A stretch of DNA of 64,000 nucleotides from Pseudomonas kribbensis (GCF_003352185.1 NZ_CP029608.1:3658001-3722000); one strand, 5' to 3'. Shown: positions 1 through 9,976, counted from the stretch's first letter. The notes: generated by a model from the letters alone, not told the origin. Numbers and translations are program-made.

Positions 1-921
1 TACGTGCTCAAGCATGCGCCGAACGTGATGGGCAGCGCCTATCTGCTGCGCGATGCCTTCACCCGCGCCGGGTTTGCCGATGGCGTGTTTGAAGTGATCA
101 ACGTCACCCCGGAAGGCGTGTCCACCGCCATCGCTGACCCGCGCATTGCTGCCGTAACCCTGACCGGCAGCGTCCGCGCCGGCATGGCCATCGGCGCACA
201 GGCCGGTGCCGCGCTGAAGAAATGCGTGCTGGAACTGGGCGGTTCCGATCCGTTCATCGTGCTCAACGACGCCGACATCGATGAAGCCGTGCAAGCAGCA
301 GTGATCGGCCGTTACCAGAACTCCGGCCAGGTCTGCGCCGCCGCCAAACGCCTGATCATCGAAGAAGGCGTGGTCGAAGAGTTCACCCGCAAATTCGTCG
401 AGGCCACCCGCCAGTTGAAAATGGGCGATCCGTTGTCCGCCGACAACTACATCGGCCCGATGGCTCGTTTCGATCTGCGTGACGAACTGGATCAACAGGT
501 GCGCGACACTCTCGAAGAAGGTGCCACCCTGCTGCTCGGTGGCGGTAAGGTCGAAGGCGCAGGCAACTACTATGAGCCGACCGTGCTGGCCGATGTCACT
601 GACCGCATGACCTCGTTCAAGCAGGAACTGTTCGGCCCGGTGGCATCGATCATCACCGCCCGCGACTGCGCCCATGCCGTGGCCCTGGCCAACGACAGTG
701 AGTTCGGTCTGACTGCAACGATCTACACCGCCAACGTCGCCCTGGCCCATCAACTGACCAGCGAACTGGAAACCGGTGGCGTGTTCATCAACGGCTACTC
801 CGCCAGCGACCCGCGCGTGACCTTCGGTGGCGTGAAGAAAAGCGGTTTCGGCCGTGAGCTGTCGCATTTCGGCGTGCGCGAGTTCTGCAATGCGCAGACC
901 GTGTGGCTGGATCGCCGTTGA
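1..921 (+). CDS. Aldehyde dehydrogenase, succinate-semialdehyde type (5' end outside window)
   Basis: NAD(P)-dependent oxidation of an aldehyde, most likely succinate semialdehyde or a related short semialdehyde, to the acid in the cytosol. The frame is open from base 1, so the start lies upstream; family members are about 460-480 residues and about 305 are visible. The catalytic general base Glu is in LELGG (visible residue ~78) and the nucleophile Cys in SGQVCAA (~112); the C-terminal FGGVKKSGFGREL signature and the ending NAQTVW resemble the Sad/YneI branch of succinate-semialdehyde dehydrogenases. A strong hairpin terminator follows the stop codon. Family assignment is firm; the exact substrate is inferred. 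Confidence 0.9.
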   Translation, partial: YVLKHAPNVMGSAYLLRDAFTRAGFADGVFEVINVTPEGVSTAIADPRIAAVTLTGSVRAGMAIGAQAGAALKKCVLELGGSDPFIVLNDADIDEAVQAAVIGRYQNSGQVCAAAKRLIIEEGVVEEFTRKFVEATRQLKMGDPLSADNYIGPMARFDLRDELDQQVRDTLEEGATLLLGGGKVEGAGNYYEPTVLADVTDRMTSFKQELFGPVASIITARDCAHAVALANDSEFGLTATIYTANVALAHQLTSELETGGVFINGYSASDPRVTFGGVKKSGFGRELSHFGVREFCNAQTVWLDRR

Positions 922-931
922 TCCGATGAAC

Positions 932-966
932 AAAGCCCGGAAGCGTTTTGCGCTTCCGGGCTTTTT
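932..966. terminator. Bidirectional intrinsic terminator
   Basis: Perfect 11-bp stem GCCCGGAAGCG / CGCTTCCGGGC with a 5-base loop, flanked by A and T runs. It can end both the aldehyde dehydrogenase gene on the left and the convergent MFS gene on the right. Confidence 0.85.
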
Positions 967-969
967 CAT

Positions 970-2502
970 TTATGCCGCAGCCTGTTGTGGCTCCGATACC
1001 GTCCCCTCCTTGCTCAACAGCCCCAACACCACGGCTGCCGACGCCAGGGTGATGATCGTCAGGATGTGCAGCAGGTACTGGAACGCCGAAGCGTAGCCTT
1101 GCACCAGACGTTCATTGGCCAACCCTGGAATCGTGTTGATTGCGTGCGCCATGTCGCCTGTCGTCACCCGGTGCGCGGTTTCGGCAATCAATGCAACGTC
1201 GGCGCTGCCGGCCACCGGTTGCAGATCGGTATGCAGCAGCGAGGCAAGCATCGCCGCCACGCTGGCCAGTGCAATCCCCTCACCCGCCACCCGCACCGTG
1301 TTGAAGATCCCGGCTGCCATGCCGGCGCGCGCTTTCGGCACCACGCTGACCGACAGTCCATCCATCAAGCCCCACGGCAAACCTGCGCCGATCCCGATCA
1401 ACACCATCGGCATCACCAACGCGAATTTCAATTCGCCGACGTTGTACAGACTCAGCCAGTGCAGGCCCACGGCGGCAATCAAAAAGCCCACGCCTGACAA
1501 TATACCGGCCGAAAAAAAACGCGTCATCGACGCCGCAAGCATCGGCACCACCAGCATCGGCGCCGACAGCGCCAGCAACAGCAGGCCGGCGTCGATTTCA
1601 CTCAAGCCTTCGACACCGATAAACCGCAGCGGCAACATGACCACCAGCACGATGTAGCAATAGCAGGTGCCGATAGGCAGCATCTGCACCCCGATGAAGC
1701 GCGGAAAACGGAACAGGGTCAGATCGAGCATCGGGCGTTTTACACGCATTTCGATGAAGACGAACAGCGCCAGCAACAACGCCGAAGCGCCCAACAGCCC
1801 CACCACCAACGGACTGCCCCAACCGCTTTCGGGGGCCTGGATAACTCCGAACGTGAACAGCGCGAGCATCGAACTGAAGGTCACGGTGCCTGGCCAGTCG
1901 AGACCGCTAGCGTCGGGGTCGCGGGTTTCACGCATGCGCGGCAGGCCGAAGACCATCGCGATCACACCGATCAGTGCGGTGAAGACAAAGATCGCACGCC
2001 AGTTGAACGCCTCGATCAGAGCCCCGGCCACCAACGGCCCGAACGCCAGGCCGATGCCGAATGTAGTGCCGAGCATGCTGTAGGCACGGGTGCGCGCATG
2101 GCCTTCGAATTCCTGCGCCAGCGCTGCCGAACCACTGGCCAGCGCCGCCGCCCCGGCCACGCCCTGAATCGCCCGAAGCACATCCAGCCAGAACACCGAA
2201 GGCGCCAGGCTCTGGGCAATCGACGCCCCGGTAAACAGCAGCATGCCGCCGGTAAACAAGCGTTTACGTCCATAAACGTCAGCCAACGCCCCCGCCGCCA
2301 TCAGCAGACTGCCGAAAGACAACATGAACGCATTGGTGATCCAGGTCAGCGCCACCGGGCTGCCGCCCAGGTCACGGCCGATGGCCGGCGTCGCCACCGC
2401 GCCACCGGTAAAACTTAACGGAAGGACCAGTGCCGACAGGCAAATGGCTGCGAGGATCGGCAGTTTGTCGCGGGTGCCATGGTATTGGGAGACGGTTTTC
2501 AT
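970..2502 (-). CDS. MFS transporter, DHA2 (EmrB/QacA-like, 14 TM) family
   Basis: Inner-membrane proton-driven major facilitator protein of 510 residues. Hydrophobic segments are spread over the whole length, consistent with 14 helices. The loop after the second helix has the DVYGRKRLF signature and the fifth helix carries an antiporter-type GxxxGPxxxG motif (GIGLAFGPLVAGAL), which points to drug or metabolite export. The ATG at 2502 is chosen because GGAT lies about 8 bases before it; an in-frame ATG twelve bases upstream (2514) has no such spacing. It follows the SDR gene on the same strand with a 73-bp gap, so the two are probably co-transcribed under the divergent LysR gene. Substrate unknown. 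Confidence 0.88.
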   Translation of the reverse strand: MKTVSQYHGTRDKLPILAAICLSALVLPLSFTGGAVATPAIGRDLGGSPVALTWITNAFMLSFGSLLMAAGALADVYGRKRLFTGGMLLFTGASIAQSLAPSVFWLDVLRAIQGVAGAAALASGSAALAQEFEGHARTRAYSMLGTTFGIGLAFGPLVAGALIEAFNWRAIFVFTALIGVIAMVFGLPRMRETRDPDASGLDWPGTVTFSSMLALFTFGVIQAPESGWGSPLVVGLLGASALLLALFVFIEMRVKRPMLDLTLFRFPRFIGVQMLPIGTCYCYIVLVVMLPLRFIGVEGLSEIDAGLLLLALSAPMLVVPMLAASMTRFFSAGILSGVGFLIAAVGLHWLSLYNVGELKFALVMPMVLIGIGAGLPWGLMDGLSVSVVPKARAGMAAGIFNTVRVAGEGIALASVAAMLASLLHTDLQPVAGSADVALIAETAHRVTTGDMAHAINTIPGLANERLVQGYASAFQYLLHILTIITLASAAVVLGLLSKEGTVSEPQQAAA

Positions 2503-2575
2503 GATTTCATCCAATGAAAAAAATCAGGCTGCGATCAACAGAGCGCAGCCTGCGATGGCTTCAACGGGGGTTGTG

Positions 2576-3406
2576 TCAGTCCTTGAAATCCGTGGAAAGT
2601 GCCAGCGCATTCCACTGCGCCAGCTCCTGCGCCACCAGGCGGTTCTTCGCCTCGATTCGCGCAATGGTGTCGCTGCCCAGCGCCAACCGTTGCGGCGGGT
2701 TCGGCGCATTGATCAGCGCCAGCATGGCTTCGGCGAACTTCACCGGATCTCCCGGCTGCGCGTGGTTGGCGGCTTCGGCGAAGGTGCGCATCTTGCCCAC
2801 GGTTTCGTCGTAGTCCGGCAGCACCAGCGCGGTCTTGACCAGCGATTGTTCGTCGAGGAAATCCGTGCGAAAGAAACCCGGTTCGACCACCGTGACCTGA
2901 ATGCCCAGTGGCGCCAGTTCCTGATGCAGCGCTTCGCTGATGCCTTCCACCGCGAACTTGGTCGAGCCGTAGACACCCCAACCCATGTAGGCCTGATAAC
3001 CGCCGATGGACGAGATGTTGATCACCCGTCCGCTACGCTGGGCGCGCATGTGCGGCAGCACGGCGCGAGTGACGTTGAGCAAGCCGAAGACGTTGGTGGC
3101 GAACAGGCGCTCGGTTTCGCTGGCGCTGGTTTCTTCCACCGCGCCCAGCACGCCGAAGCCGGCATTGTTGATCAGCACATCGATGCGGCCGAAACGCTTG
3201 ATCCCCTCTGCCACCGCTTGGTGGGCCTCCTCTTCACGGGTGACATCCAGACGCAGCGCCAGCAGGTTCGGGTGCTCGCCGAGACGATCCGTGATGTCCT
3301 GCGGTTTGCGCGCGGTGGCAATCACCGCGTCGCCAGCACGCAGGGCGCGTTCCGCGATGAGGGTGCCAAAACCACGGGAAGCTCCGGTAATCAGCCAGGT
3401 ACGCAT
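2576..3406 (-). CDS. Short-chain dehydrogenase/reductase (classical SDR)
   Basis: NAD(P)-dependent oxidoreductase of 276 residues. The Rossmann glycine motif TGASRGFG is at residues ~7-14, the structural NNAG motif near 86-89, the catalytic Ser in INISSIGG (~137) and the YGSTK catalytic Tyr/Lys pair near 151-155. The sequence resembles the SDR subgroup that acts on sterol or small ketone substrates, but the substrate cannot be read from sequence. It is transcribed away from a LysR gene starting 130 bp away, the usual arrangement for a LysR regulator and its target, and is followed by the MFS exporter gene. Confidence 0.9.
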   Translation of the reverse strand: MRTWLITGASRGFGTLIAERALRAGDAVIATARKPQDITDRLGEHPNLLALRLDVTREEEAHQAVAEGIKRFGRIDVLINNAGFGVLGAVEETSASETERLFATNVFGLLNVTRAVLPHMRAQRSGRVINISSIGGYQAYMGWGVYGSTKFAVEGISEALHQELAPLGIQVTVVEPGFFRTDFLDEQSLVKTALVLPDYDETVGKMRTFAEAANHAQPGDPVKFAEAMLALINAPNPPQRLALGSDTIARIEAKNRLVAQELAQWNALALSTDFKD

Positions 3407-3536
3407 AACAACTCCTCCTGTCAGTGACCCTGGCGTTATTGCCGGGCCTTCTCGATGAGTTGATGCGACTTTAAAGCCGTGCTACTGATGCGATAATCCC
3501 AACAAAATTACATGACTTTGTGAAAGGTGCTCATCA

Positions 3537-4442
3537 ATGAAAAGTCCGTCCACGGCGGATCTGTCGATCTTTCTGAGCATCGCCCAGCATCTGAACTTCA
3601 GTCGTGCGGCGGTGGATCTGGGCCTGACACCTTCGGCACTGAGTCACTCGTTGCGGGCTCTGGAAAACCGACTTGGCGTGCGCCTGTTCAATCGCACCAC
3701 CCGCAGCGTTGCGCTGACCGAGGCTGGCGAACGGCTTTACGCGCGGCTGAAACCGGCATTTCGCGATATCGAAGATGCGCTTGAAGACCTCAACCATTTT
3801 CGCGACAAACCTTCGGGCAACCTGCGCATCACCTCCGGGCGCCAGGCGTGCGAACTGGTGCTGCTGCCGATTGCCAGCGAGTTCTTGCAGGCCTACCCGG
3901 ACATTCGTCTGGAAGTGGTCGAAAGCGATGCGCTGCTGGATATCGTCGCTGCCGGATTCGATGCGGGCGTACGTTTCGGCAATCGGCTGGAGGCGGACAT
4001 GGTATCGCTACCTATCGGGCCGAACCTGCGTTCAGTGGTGGTCGGTTCGCCGGCGTTTTTCCAGCGACATCCTGCACCTAAGAAACCGGAAGACCTGCAT
4101 GCCCTGCCCTGCATCCGCCATCGGTTCCCGAGCGGTTCGATGTACCGCTGGGAGTTCGAACGCGGAGGCATTGAACAGGAAATCGAAGTCAACGGCCCGC
4201 TGACCCTGGGCGATGTCAGCCTGATGGTCGGCCCGGCGTTGCAAGGCCTGGGACTGGCCTATGTGTTCGAAGACATGGTTAGCGAACACCTCGCGGCCGG
4301 GCGTCTGGTGCAGGTGCTGGCGGACTGGTGCCCGTACTATCCCGGGCTGCACCTGTATTACCCGAGTCGGCGCCATGTACCGGCGCCGCTCAAGGCTTTC
4401 ATCGACTTTGCCCGCAATGTTCGCGACGGCAAAACCGGGTAG
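3537..4442 (+). CDS. LysR-family transcriptional regulator
   Basis: DNA-binding regulator of 301 residues. An N-terminal winged helix-turn-helix (about residues 5-62, with FSRAAVDLGLTPSALSHSL as the recognition region) is followed by a periplasmic-binding-protein-like effector domain. The LysR family usually senses a small inducer and binds the divergent promoter, so the SDR/MFS pair on the opposite strand is the expected target. The start ATG follows GAAAGGTGCTCATCA, with AAAGG as ribosome-binding site. The stop codon abuts the end of the convergent DUF1624 gene, with no room for a separate terminator. Confidence 0.9.
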   Translation: MKSPSTADLSIFLSIAQHLNFSRAAVDLGLTPSALSHSLRALENRLGVRLFNRTTRSVALTEAGERLYARLKPAFRDIEDALEDLNHFRDKPSGNLRITSGRQACELVLLPIASEFLQAYPDIRLEVVESDALLDIVAAGFDAGVRFGNRLEADMVSLPIGPNLRSVVVGSPAFFQRHPAPKKPEDLHALPCIRHRFPSGSMYRWEFERGGIEQEIEVNGPLTLGDVSLMVGPALQGLGLAYVFEDMVSEHLAAGRLVQVLADWCPYYPGLHLYYPSRRHVPAPLKAFIDFARNVRDGKTG

Positions 4443-5612
4443 TTACAGGTACTTCAACCAGGCGATGTCCCGTCGCCGAGCCTTCAATGCCGAGAACCAA
4501 CGCACGGCCGGGAACAACCCGACCGCCAGCACCATCGCCGCCAGCCACACTGCCGCCACCGACGAGAAGCCGAAATAACTGCCCTGATTGAGCCCGACCA
4601 ACGCCACACCGATCAGGTACAGCACCTTCAGCGCATACAGGTGCAGCAGATAGAAAAACATCGGTGCCGAACCGAACACCGTCAGCCAGCGAATCCAGCG
4701 TCGCTCCTGCGAGCGCTCGAACACCAGCAACAGCAGCAGCCCGACGCTCACCGTCAGCGTAATGAACAACAGCGACGGCGGGTATTTGGTGATGTTGAAA
4801 AAGCTCATCAGGGTCTGCAGGCTGCTGTCATTGATCGACCACGGTTTCTCGCCGTAACCGTTGACCAGCCGCAGCGCCACGAAACCCAGCAGCCCGGCGA
4901 AGCCGCCGATCAACAAGCGACGCTGCCGCACACCTGCATCGGCAGCGCGAGCGAACCACGGCCCCAGCGCGTACCCCAGACCGATCACGCCAATCCACGG
5001 CAACAGTGGGTACGAGGTGCGCAGGCGCAAACTCTCGCTGACTTCGATCCAGCCCCGGTCATGCAGGATCGCCCAGGGCACATGCAGCGCCGATCCCGTT
5101 CCGAAATGCACACCATCGAGCAGGTTGTGCCCGGCGATGATTGCCAAGCTCAGCGTCAACAGCAACCAGCGTGGCAGCCAGACCAGCAGCGACAGCGCGA
5201 TCATGCTCAGGCCGATGGCCCAGATCACTTGCAGGTAGATCACGCTCGGCGGCAGCTGGAACGTCCAGGCGAAATTCACCAGGGTGAATTCGAGCGCGAC
5301 CAGGAACAAGCCACGCTTGAACAGAAAGGCACTAACATCAGCCTTGCCGTCGTACTTCTCCCCGAACAGCCACGCCGACAACCCGGTCAGCAGCACGAAC
5401 ACCGGCGCGCAGAGATGCGCCAAGGTACGGCTGAAGAACAGCGCCGGCTCGGTGCTGGCGATGTCCATTGGATCGGACACCTGACGATGCAACAGAAAGG
5501 TCTCGCGCACGTGATCCAGCAACATGAACAGAATCACCAGGCCACGCAGCGCATCAATGGACAGCAGCCGGCCAGTCGCCGGCGGGACATTTCGGGGAAC
5601 AGCAAGGGTCAT
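4443..5612 (-). CDS. DUF1624 / heparan-alpha-glucosaminide N-acetyltransferase-type membrane protein
   Basis: Polytopic inner-membrane protein of 389 residues with about ten hydrophobic helices. The N-terminal signature LLSIDALRGLVILFMLLDHVRE, with an Asp-Ala-Leu-Arg-Gly motif and a His in the first helix, is that of the DUF1624/acyltransferase-3-like group related to YeiB and to lysosomal heparan-alpha-glucosaminide acetyltransferase. Family members move acyl groups across the membrane; the acceptor here is unknown. It lies 105 bp downstream of the ydiJ gene on the same strand and is tail-to-tail with the LysR gene. Confidence 0.82.
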   Translation of the reverse strand: MTLAVPRNVPPATGRLLSIDALRGLVILFMLLDHVRETFLLHRQVSDPMDIASTEPALFFSRTLAHLCAPVFVLLTGLSAWLFGEKYDGKADVSAFLFKRGLFLVALEFTLVNFAWTFQLPPSVIYLQVIWAIGLSMIALSLLVWLPRWLLLTLSLAIIAGHNLLDGVHFGTGSALHVPWAILHDRGWIEVSESLRLRTSYPLLPWIGVIGLGYALGPWFARAADAGVRQRRLLIGGFAGLLGFVALRLVNGYGEKPWSINDSSLQTLMSFFNITKYPPSLLFITLTVSVGLLLLLVFERSQERRWIRWLTVFGSAPMFFYLLHLYALKVLYLIGVALVGLNQGSYFGFSSVAAVWLAAMVLAVGLFPAVRWFSALKARRRDIAWLKYL

Positions 5613-5717
5613 GAAGGGTTCGCAATCGAGTGAAGAGTTCGATCGGGCCGCATGCTGACAGCCCGAATATTTGCGTTACTTTATAACATGAAAAGTCGCT
5701 TCAATTGCCAACGGTTC

Positions 5718-8700
5718 TCAAGCAGAACGCAGCCTTTCAAGCAGCACCTGCAACGGATGACGCACCGCTCGGTCGGCCTGCCTCTTGACCTGGCTGCGGC
5801 ACGAATAGCCGGTCGCCAACGCCTCGCCCCGCTCTGCCGGTGCCTCGATCTGCTTCGCCCAGGACTGCTCGTAAATCACCGCCAAGGTCTCGCGATTGCG
5901 CGCTTCGTGGCCGTACGTGCCGGACATCCCGCAGCAACCGGTGGCCTGGGTCGTCAGCTTCAAACCGACCCGTTCGAACACTTGCTCCCATTGCCGGGTC
6001 GCGGCGGGCGCATTGGTCTTCTCGGTGCAGTGCGCCAGCAGACGGAAGGTTTCCTCGCGGCGCTGATCGACTTGCTCCGGCATGACCTTGAGCAGCCACT
6101 CCTGCACCAGCGCCACCTCCGGGCATTTTTCCATCCCCGGCACTTTCAGATATTCCTGGCGATAAACCAGCGTCATCGCCGGATCGAGCCCTACCAGCGG
6201 CACACCGATCTCGGCCAGCGCGCGCAGTTGCCCGGCATTGCGCAACGCCGCGCGATTGAACGCAGACAGGAAGCCCTGCACATGCAGCGGTTTGCCATTG
6301 GCGCTGAACGGTGCCAGATAAACCTGATAGCCCAGTCGCGAAATCAGCTCGATCAGATCCGCCAGCAATGGCGCCTCGAAATACCGGGTGAACGCATCCT
6401 GCACCAGCACCACGCTGCGCTCGCGTTGTGCTTGAGTCAGCGTCGAAAGCACCTCGACCGACGCCGGCTGAACCTGCCAGCGACGCATGGCCGCGTGGAA
6501 ATCGAAACGGCTGAGCAACGGCACATCGACCATGCCACCGAGTCGCTCGATCAAGCGGCGGCTGAACGAGGCGCCCATCAAACCGTTGTAGAGAAACGGA
6601 ATCCGCGCCATGTACGGAATCGTGTACTCCAGCGAGGCAATCAGATAATCCCGCGCCGGTCGCAGGTAACGGGTGTGGTACAGCTCCAGGAACCGCGAAC
6701 GGAAGTCCGGCACGTTGACCTTCACCGGGCACTGCCCCGCACAGGACTTGCACGCCAGGCACCCGGCCATGGCGTCGTACACCTCGTGGGAGAAGTCCTT
6801 TTCCTGGGCACGGCTGTTGCGCCAGCGCTGCAGCAATGTGCTGAAAAACGGCGGACGGCGACTGGCATCGGCCAACACATCGACACCCGCTTCGCCCTGC
6901 AAACGCAGCCATTCGCGAATCAGCGAGGCGCGGCCCTTGGGCGATTGCGCACGCTGGCGAGTGGCTTTCCACGACGGGCACATCGCATCGTCGGGATCGA
7001 AGTTGTAGCAGGCGCCGTTGCCGTTGCAGTGCATGGCCGCGCCGTAGTCCTGCCAGACTTTCTCGTCGATCTGCCGATCGAGTTCGCCGCGCAGGGTCAC
7101 TTCGTCGATTTTCAGCAATGCCGCGCCGGGAATATTCGGCGTGGCAATCTTGCCGGGATTGAACTGGTTGAACGGATCGAACGCCGCCTTCAACGCTTGC
7201 AGCGCCGGGTATAACTCGCCGAAAAAGGCCGGTGCGTATTCCGAGCGCAGGCCTTTGCCGTGCTCGCCCCACAACAGGCCACCGTAACGCTGGGTCAGCG
7301 CGGCGACGCCGTCCGACACCGGTCGTACCAACGCCGCTTGTTGCGGGTCTTTCATGTCGAGAATCGGCCGCACGTGCAGCACGCCGGCATCGACGTGGCC
7401 GAACATGCCGTATTGCAGATTGTGGCTGTCGAGCAGGTCGCGCAGCTCGGCGATGTATTCGGCCAGGTGTTGCGGCGGCACGGCGGTGTCTTCGACAAAG
7501 GGCTGCGGCCGCGCTTCACCGGCGACGTTGCCGAGCAAACCCACCGCACGCTTGCGCATGCCATAAACGCGGTTCACCGCCGCATGACCGACGGCCAGCG
7601 TGTGGCCCAGCCGCTCGACCGTGGCATCGGTGCCCAAGTGCTGGATGAAAGCCTCGACCCGGCCTTGCAGCTCCTCGGGATCGTCGCCGCAGAACTCCAC
7701 CAGATTGATCCCCAGCGTCGGCCGTTCGGCGCTTTCCGGGAAATACTCGGCAACGCCGTGCCAGACGATGTCCTGCATCGCCAGCAACAGCACTTTGGAG
7801 TCGACGGTTTCAATCGACAGCGGCTTGAGCGCCATCAACGCCCGGGCATCGCGCAACGCGTCCATGAAGCCGGCGTAGCGGATGTTCACCAGCATGGTGT
7901 GCTTGGGGATCGGCAATACGTTGAGCTTGGCCTCGACCACAAACCCCAGCGAACCTTCGGCGCCGCACAGCACGCTGTTGAGGTTGAAACGGTTGTCGGC
8001 CTCGCGCAGGTGCGCCAGGTCGTAGCCGGTCAGGCAACGGTTGAGGTCAGGAAAGGTTTCCCGGATCAACTCGCCCTGCTCATCGATGATCTGCCGCGCG
8101 CAGCGATACACTTCGCCGGCCCGGCCCTCGCGGGAGCACTCCGCTGCCAGTTCGCTTTCTTCCAGTGGACGACCGTGCAAGCGCTCGCCACCGCGCAGGA
8201 CCATGTGCAGTTCCAGCACGTGATCGCGGGTCTTGCCGTAGGTGCAGCTGCCCTGGCCGCTGGCATCGGTGTTGATCATGCCGCCGACGGTGGCGCGGTT
8301 CGAGGTCGACAGTTCCGGGGCAAAAAACAGCCCGGCGGATTTCAGCGCGGCGTTCAGTTGATCCTTCACCACGCCGGCCTGCACCCGCACCCAACGCTGT
8401 TCAACGTTGATTTCAAGGATGCGGTTCATGTGCCGCGACAGGTCCACGACGATGCCGTCGGTCAACGACTGGCCGTTGGTGCCGGTGCCTCCGCCGCGAG
8501 GTGTTATCACCACCTTCTGGTACGCCGGCTCGGCAATCAGGCGTGCCAGCAACGCCACGTCGTCGGCGTCGCGCGGGAATACCGCTGCTTGCGGCAAGCG
8601 CTGATAGATCGAGTTGTCAGTGGCCAGCACCACGCGGCTGGCGTAGTCGGCACTGATTTCGCCGCGAAAACCGCTGGTTTCAAGGGCTTTGAGAAACTGT

Positions 8701-8747
8701 TGGTAGTCGGTGTTCAGCGTGGTGGAAGGCGACAGCTGGGCAATCAT
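5718..8747 (-). CDS. ydiJ: YdiJ-type FAD/Fe-S dehydrogenase (D-2-hydroxyglutarate dehydrogenase family)
   Basis: Large flavin and iron-sulfur enzyme of 1009 residues that oxidises a D-2-hydroxy acid, D-2-hydroxyglutarate in characterised YdiJ proteins, passing electrons to the respiratory chain or a carrier. Order: FAD-binding PCMH domain (residues ~45-270, PRGGGTGTNGQ motif), FAD-linked oxidase C-terminal domain (~270-540), ferredoxin-like cluster site CLACKSCAGQCP (~670), then a CCG-type cysteine domain ending with GCCGMSG. Length matches E. coli YdiJ. The start at 8747 (MIAQLSPST) is chosen because it aligns with the YdiJ N-terminus; an in-frame ATG 72 bases upstream would add an unlikely extension. 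Divergent from a LysR gene. Confidence 0.92.
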   Translation of the reverse strand: MIAQLSPSTTLNTDYQQFLKALETSGFRGEISADYASRVVLATDNSIYQRLPQAAVFPRDADDVALLARLIAEPAYQKVVITPRGGGTGTNGQSLTDGIVVDLSRHMNRILEINVEQRWVRVQAGVVKDQLNAALKSAGLFFAPELSTSNRATVGGMINTDASGQGSCTYGKTRDHVLELHMVLRGGERLHGRPLEESELAAECSREGRAGEVYRCARQIIDEQGELIRETFPDLNRCLTGYDLAHLREADNRFNLNSVLCGAEGSLGFVVEAKLNVLPIPKHTMLVNIRYAGFMDALRDARALMALKPLSIETVDSKVLLLAMQDIVWHGVAEYFPESAERPTLGINLVEFCGDDPEELQGRVEAFIQHLGTDATVERLGHTLAVGHAAVNRVYGMRKRAVGLLGNVAGEARPQPFVEDTAVPPQHLAEYIAELRDLLDSHNLQYGMFGHVDAGVLHVRPILDMKDPQQAALVRPVSDGVAALTQRYGGLLWGEHGKGLRSEYAPAFFGELYPALQALKAAFDPFNQFNPGKIATPNIPGAALLKIDEVTLRGELDRQIDEKVWQDYGAAMHCNGNGACYNFDPDDAMCPSWKATRQRAQSPKGRASLIREWLRLQGEAGVDVLADASRRPPFFSTLLQRWRNSRAQEKDFSHEVYDAMAGCLACKSCAGQCPVKVNVPDFRSRFLELYHTRYLRPARDYLIASLEYTIPYMARIPFLYNGLMGASFSRRLIERLGGMVDVPLLSRFDFHAAMRRWQVQPASVEVLSTLTQAQRERSVVLVQDAFTRYFEAPLLADLIELISRLGYQVYLAPFSANGKPLHVQGFLSAFNRAALRNAGQLRALAEIGVPLVGLDPAMTLVYRQEYLKVPGMEKCPEVALVQEWLLKVMPEQVDQRREETFRLLAHCTEKTNAPAATRQWEQVFERVGLKLTTQATGCCGMSGTYGHEARNRETLAVIYEQSWAKQIEAPAERGEALATGYSCRSQVKRQADRAVRHPLQVLLERLRSA

Positions 8748-8906
8748 CGGGCGTGCAATCTCGGTCAAAAACGGGCCGTGTGGCGGTGAACAGTTGTGCG
8801 CAATGAATGATTGCGTCACGCTCCCGCCATCTCATAGGCCTTATGTTCATTGCAGAGCGATGTCGGGACAACCGTAAAATCGACCCGCAATCCATGACTA
8901 AAACGA

Positions 8907-9791
8907 ATGAATCCGCGAACCCTCACTCCCTCGATGTCGTTGCTGCTGGCCTTTGAAGCCGCCGCACGCCATGAAAGCTACACCCGCGCCGCCCATGAAC
9001 TGTCGCTGACCCAGAGCGCGGTCAGTCGTCAGGTGCAGATTCTGGAAAAGATGCTCGGCATGCGCCTGTTCAGCCGCGAAGGCCGGCGGGTGATCCTTAC
9101 CGACGTCGGGCGCATGTATCAGCGCGAACTGTCCGAAGCCCTCGGCCAGATCCGCAGCGCAACGCTGCAGGCCATGGCGTTTGGCTCGGGAATTCACAGC
9201 CTGCGCCTGGCGACTTTGCCGACCTTCGGCTCGAAATGGCTGCTGCCCCGCCTGAAGGACTTTTACACGGCGCACCCGGGCATGACCGTGCACCTGCATT
9301 CGCGCATCGAAGCCATCGACTTCGACACCAGTGAAATCGACGCGGCGATTTGTGTTGGCGGCGGCGACTGGCCGGGGCTGACCGCCCACCGTCTGCACAC
9401 CGAAGAACTGGTGGTGATCGCCAGTGCGCAATTGTCCGACGCCGAACGTCTTGCGGCCAACAAGGATATCGCCGGGCAGCTTCTTCTCAATGTCAGCAGC
9501 AACGCCCAGGCCTGGTCCGAATGGTTCAGCCATCACGCCCTGCCCCATCGCAGCATGCGCATCGGCCCTAGCTTCGAGATGACGTCGCACCTGATCCAAG
9601 CCGTGCGCGCCAATATCGGCATCGGACTGGTGCCAAGGATTCTGGTGGAGGATGAGCTGCACAGCCGTGAGCTGGTGCAACTGGGGGAACCGATCAGCAG
9701 TCGGCGCAGCTATTACCTGGTGTACCCGGCGCGCAATGAGTCGCTGGCGTCGTTGAAGGCGTTTCGGGATTGGTTGGTGCAGACGCTCTGA
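8907..9791 (+). CDS. LysR-family regulator (GcvA-like)
   Basis: Regulator of 294 residues with the helix-turn-helix SYTRAAHELSLTQSAVSRQV (about residues 25-45) and the substrate-binding domain PTFGSKWLLPRL typical of the GcvA/AmpR branch. It starts 160 bp from the oppositely oriented ydiJ start, so ydiJ is the expected target, perhaps in response to a hydroxy acid. The first codon is ATG in AAACGAATGAATCCGCG, with little Shine-Dalgarno complementarity, so translation may be weak. Confidence 0.88.
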   Translation: MNPRTLTPSMSLLLAFEAAARHESYTRAAHELSLTQSAVSRQVQILEKMLGMRLFSREGRRVILTDVGRMYQRELSEALGQIRSATLQAMAFGSGIHSLRLATLPTFGSKWLLPRLKDFYTAHPGMTVHLHSRIEAIDFDTSEIDAAICVGGGDWPGLTAHRLHTEELVVIASAQLSDAERLAANKDIAGQLLLNVSSNAQAWSEWFSHHALPHRSMRIGPSFEMTSHLIQAVRANIGIGLVPRILVEDELHSRELVQLGEPISSRRSYYLVYPARNESLASLKAFRDWLVQTL

Positions 9792-9850
9792 GTTGGCGAG
9801 CCTGAACCGGGGAGTTGGCAACCGGGGCGAATAATCGCCCCTTGTATCGG

Positions 9851-9976
9851 CTAACGCTTCAGCGGTGGTGGTGCCTTTGGACCCTTGATCAATGGTTGCT
9901 CCAGCAACTTCCCGTCGGGCCCGACGAATAGGCGTTCCAAATGTTTCGGCATTGGTTGCGGTGCTCTGGCAGTCAT
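9851..9976 (-). CDS. Small ORF, 41 aa, unknown
   Basis: A 41-residue basic, proline-rich protein (MTARAPQPMPKHLERLFVGPDG...), too short for routine gene calling. AGAGGA sits 8 bases before the ATG, and the ATGA start overlaps the stop codon of the upstream DUF6338-like remnant, giving the form of translational coupling. No membrane segment or cysteine is seen. I do not recognise a family. It is either a real small protein or a fragment left with the remnant. Confidence 0.5.
   Translation of the reverse strand: MTARAPQPMPKHLERLFVGPDGKLLEQPLIKGPKAPPPLKR

Noticed and set aside
5652..7214. 520-aa open frame on the plus strand
   Set aside because: Antisense to ydiJ, whose FAD and Fe-S motifs are intact over the same bases.
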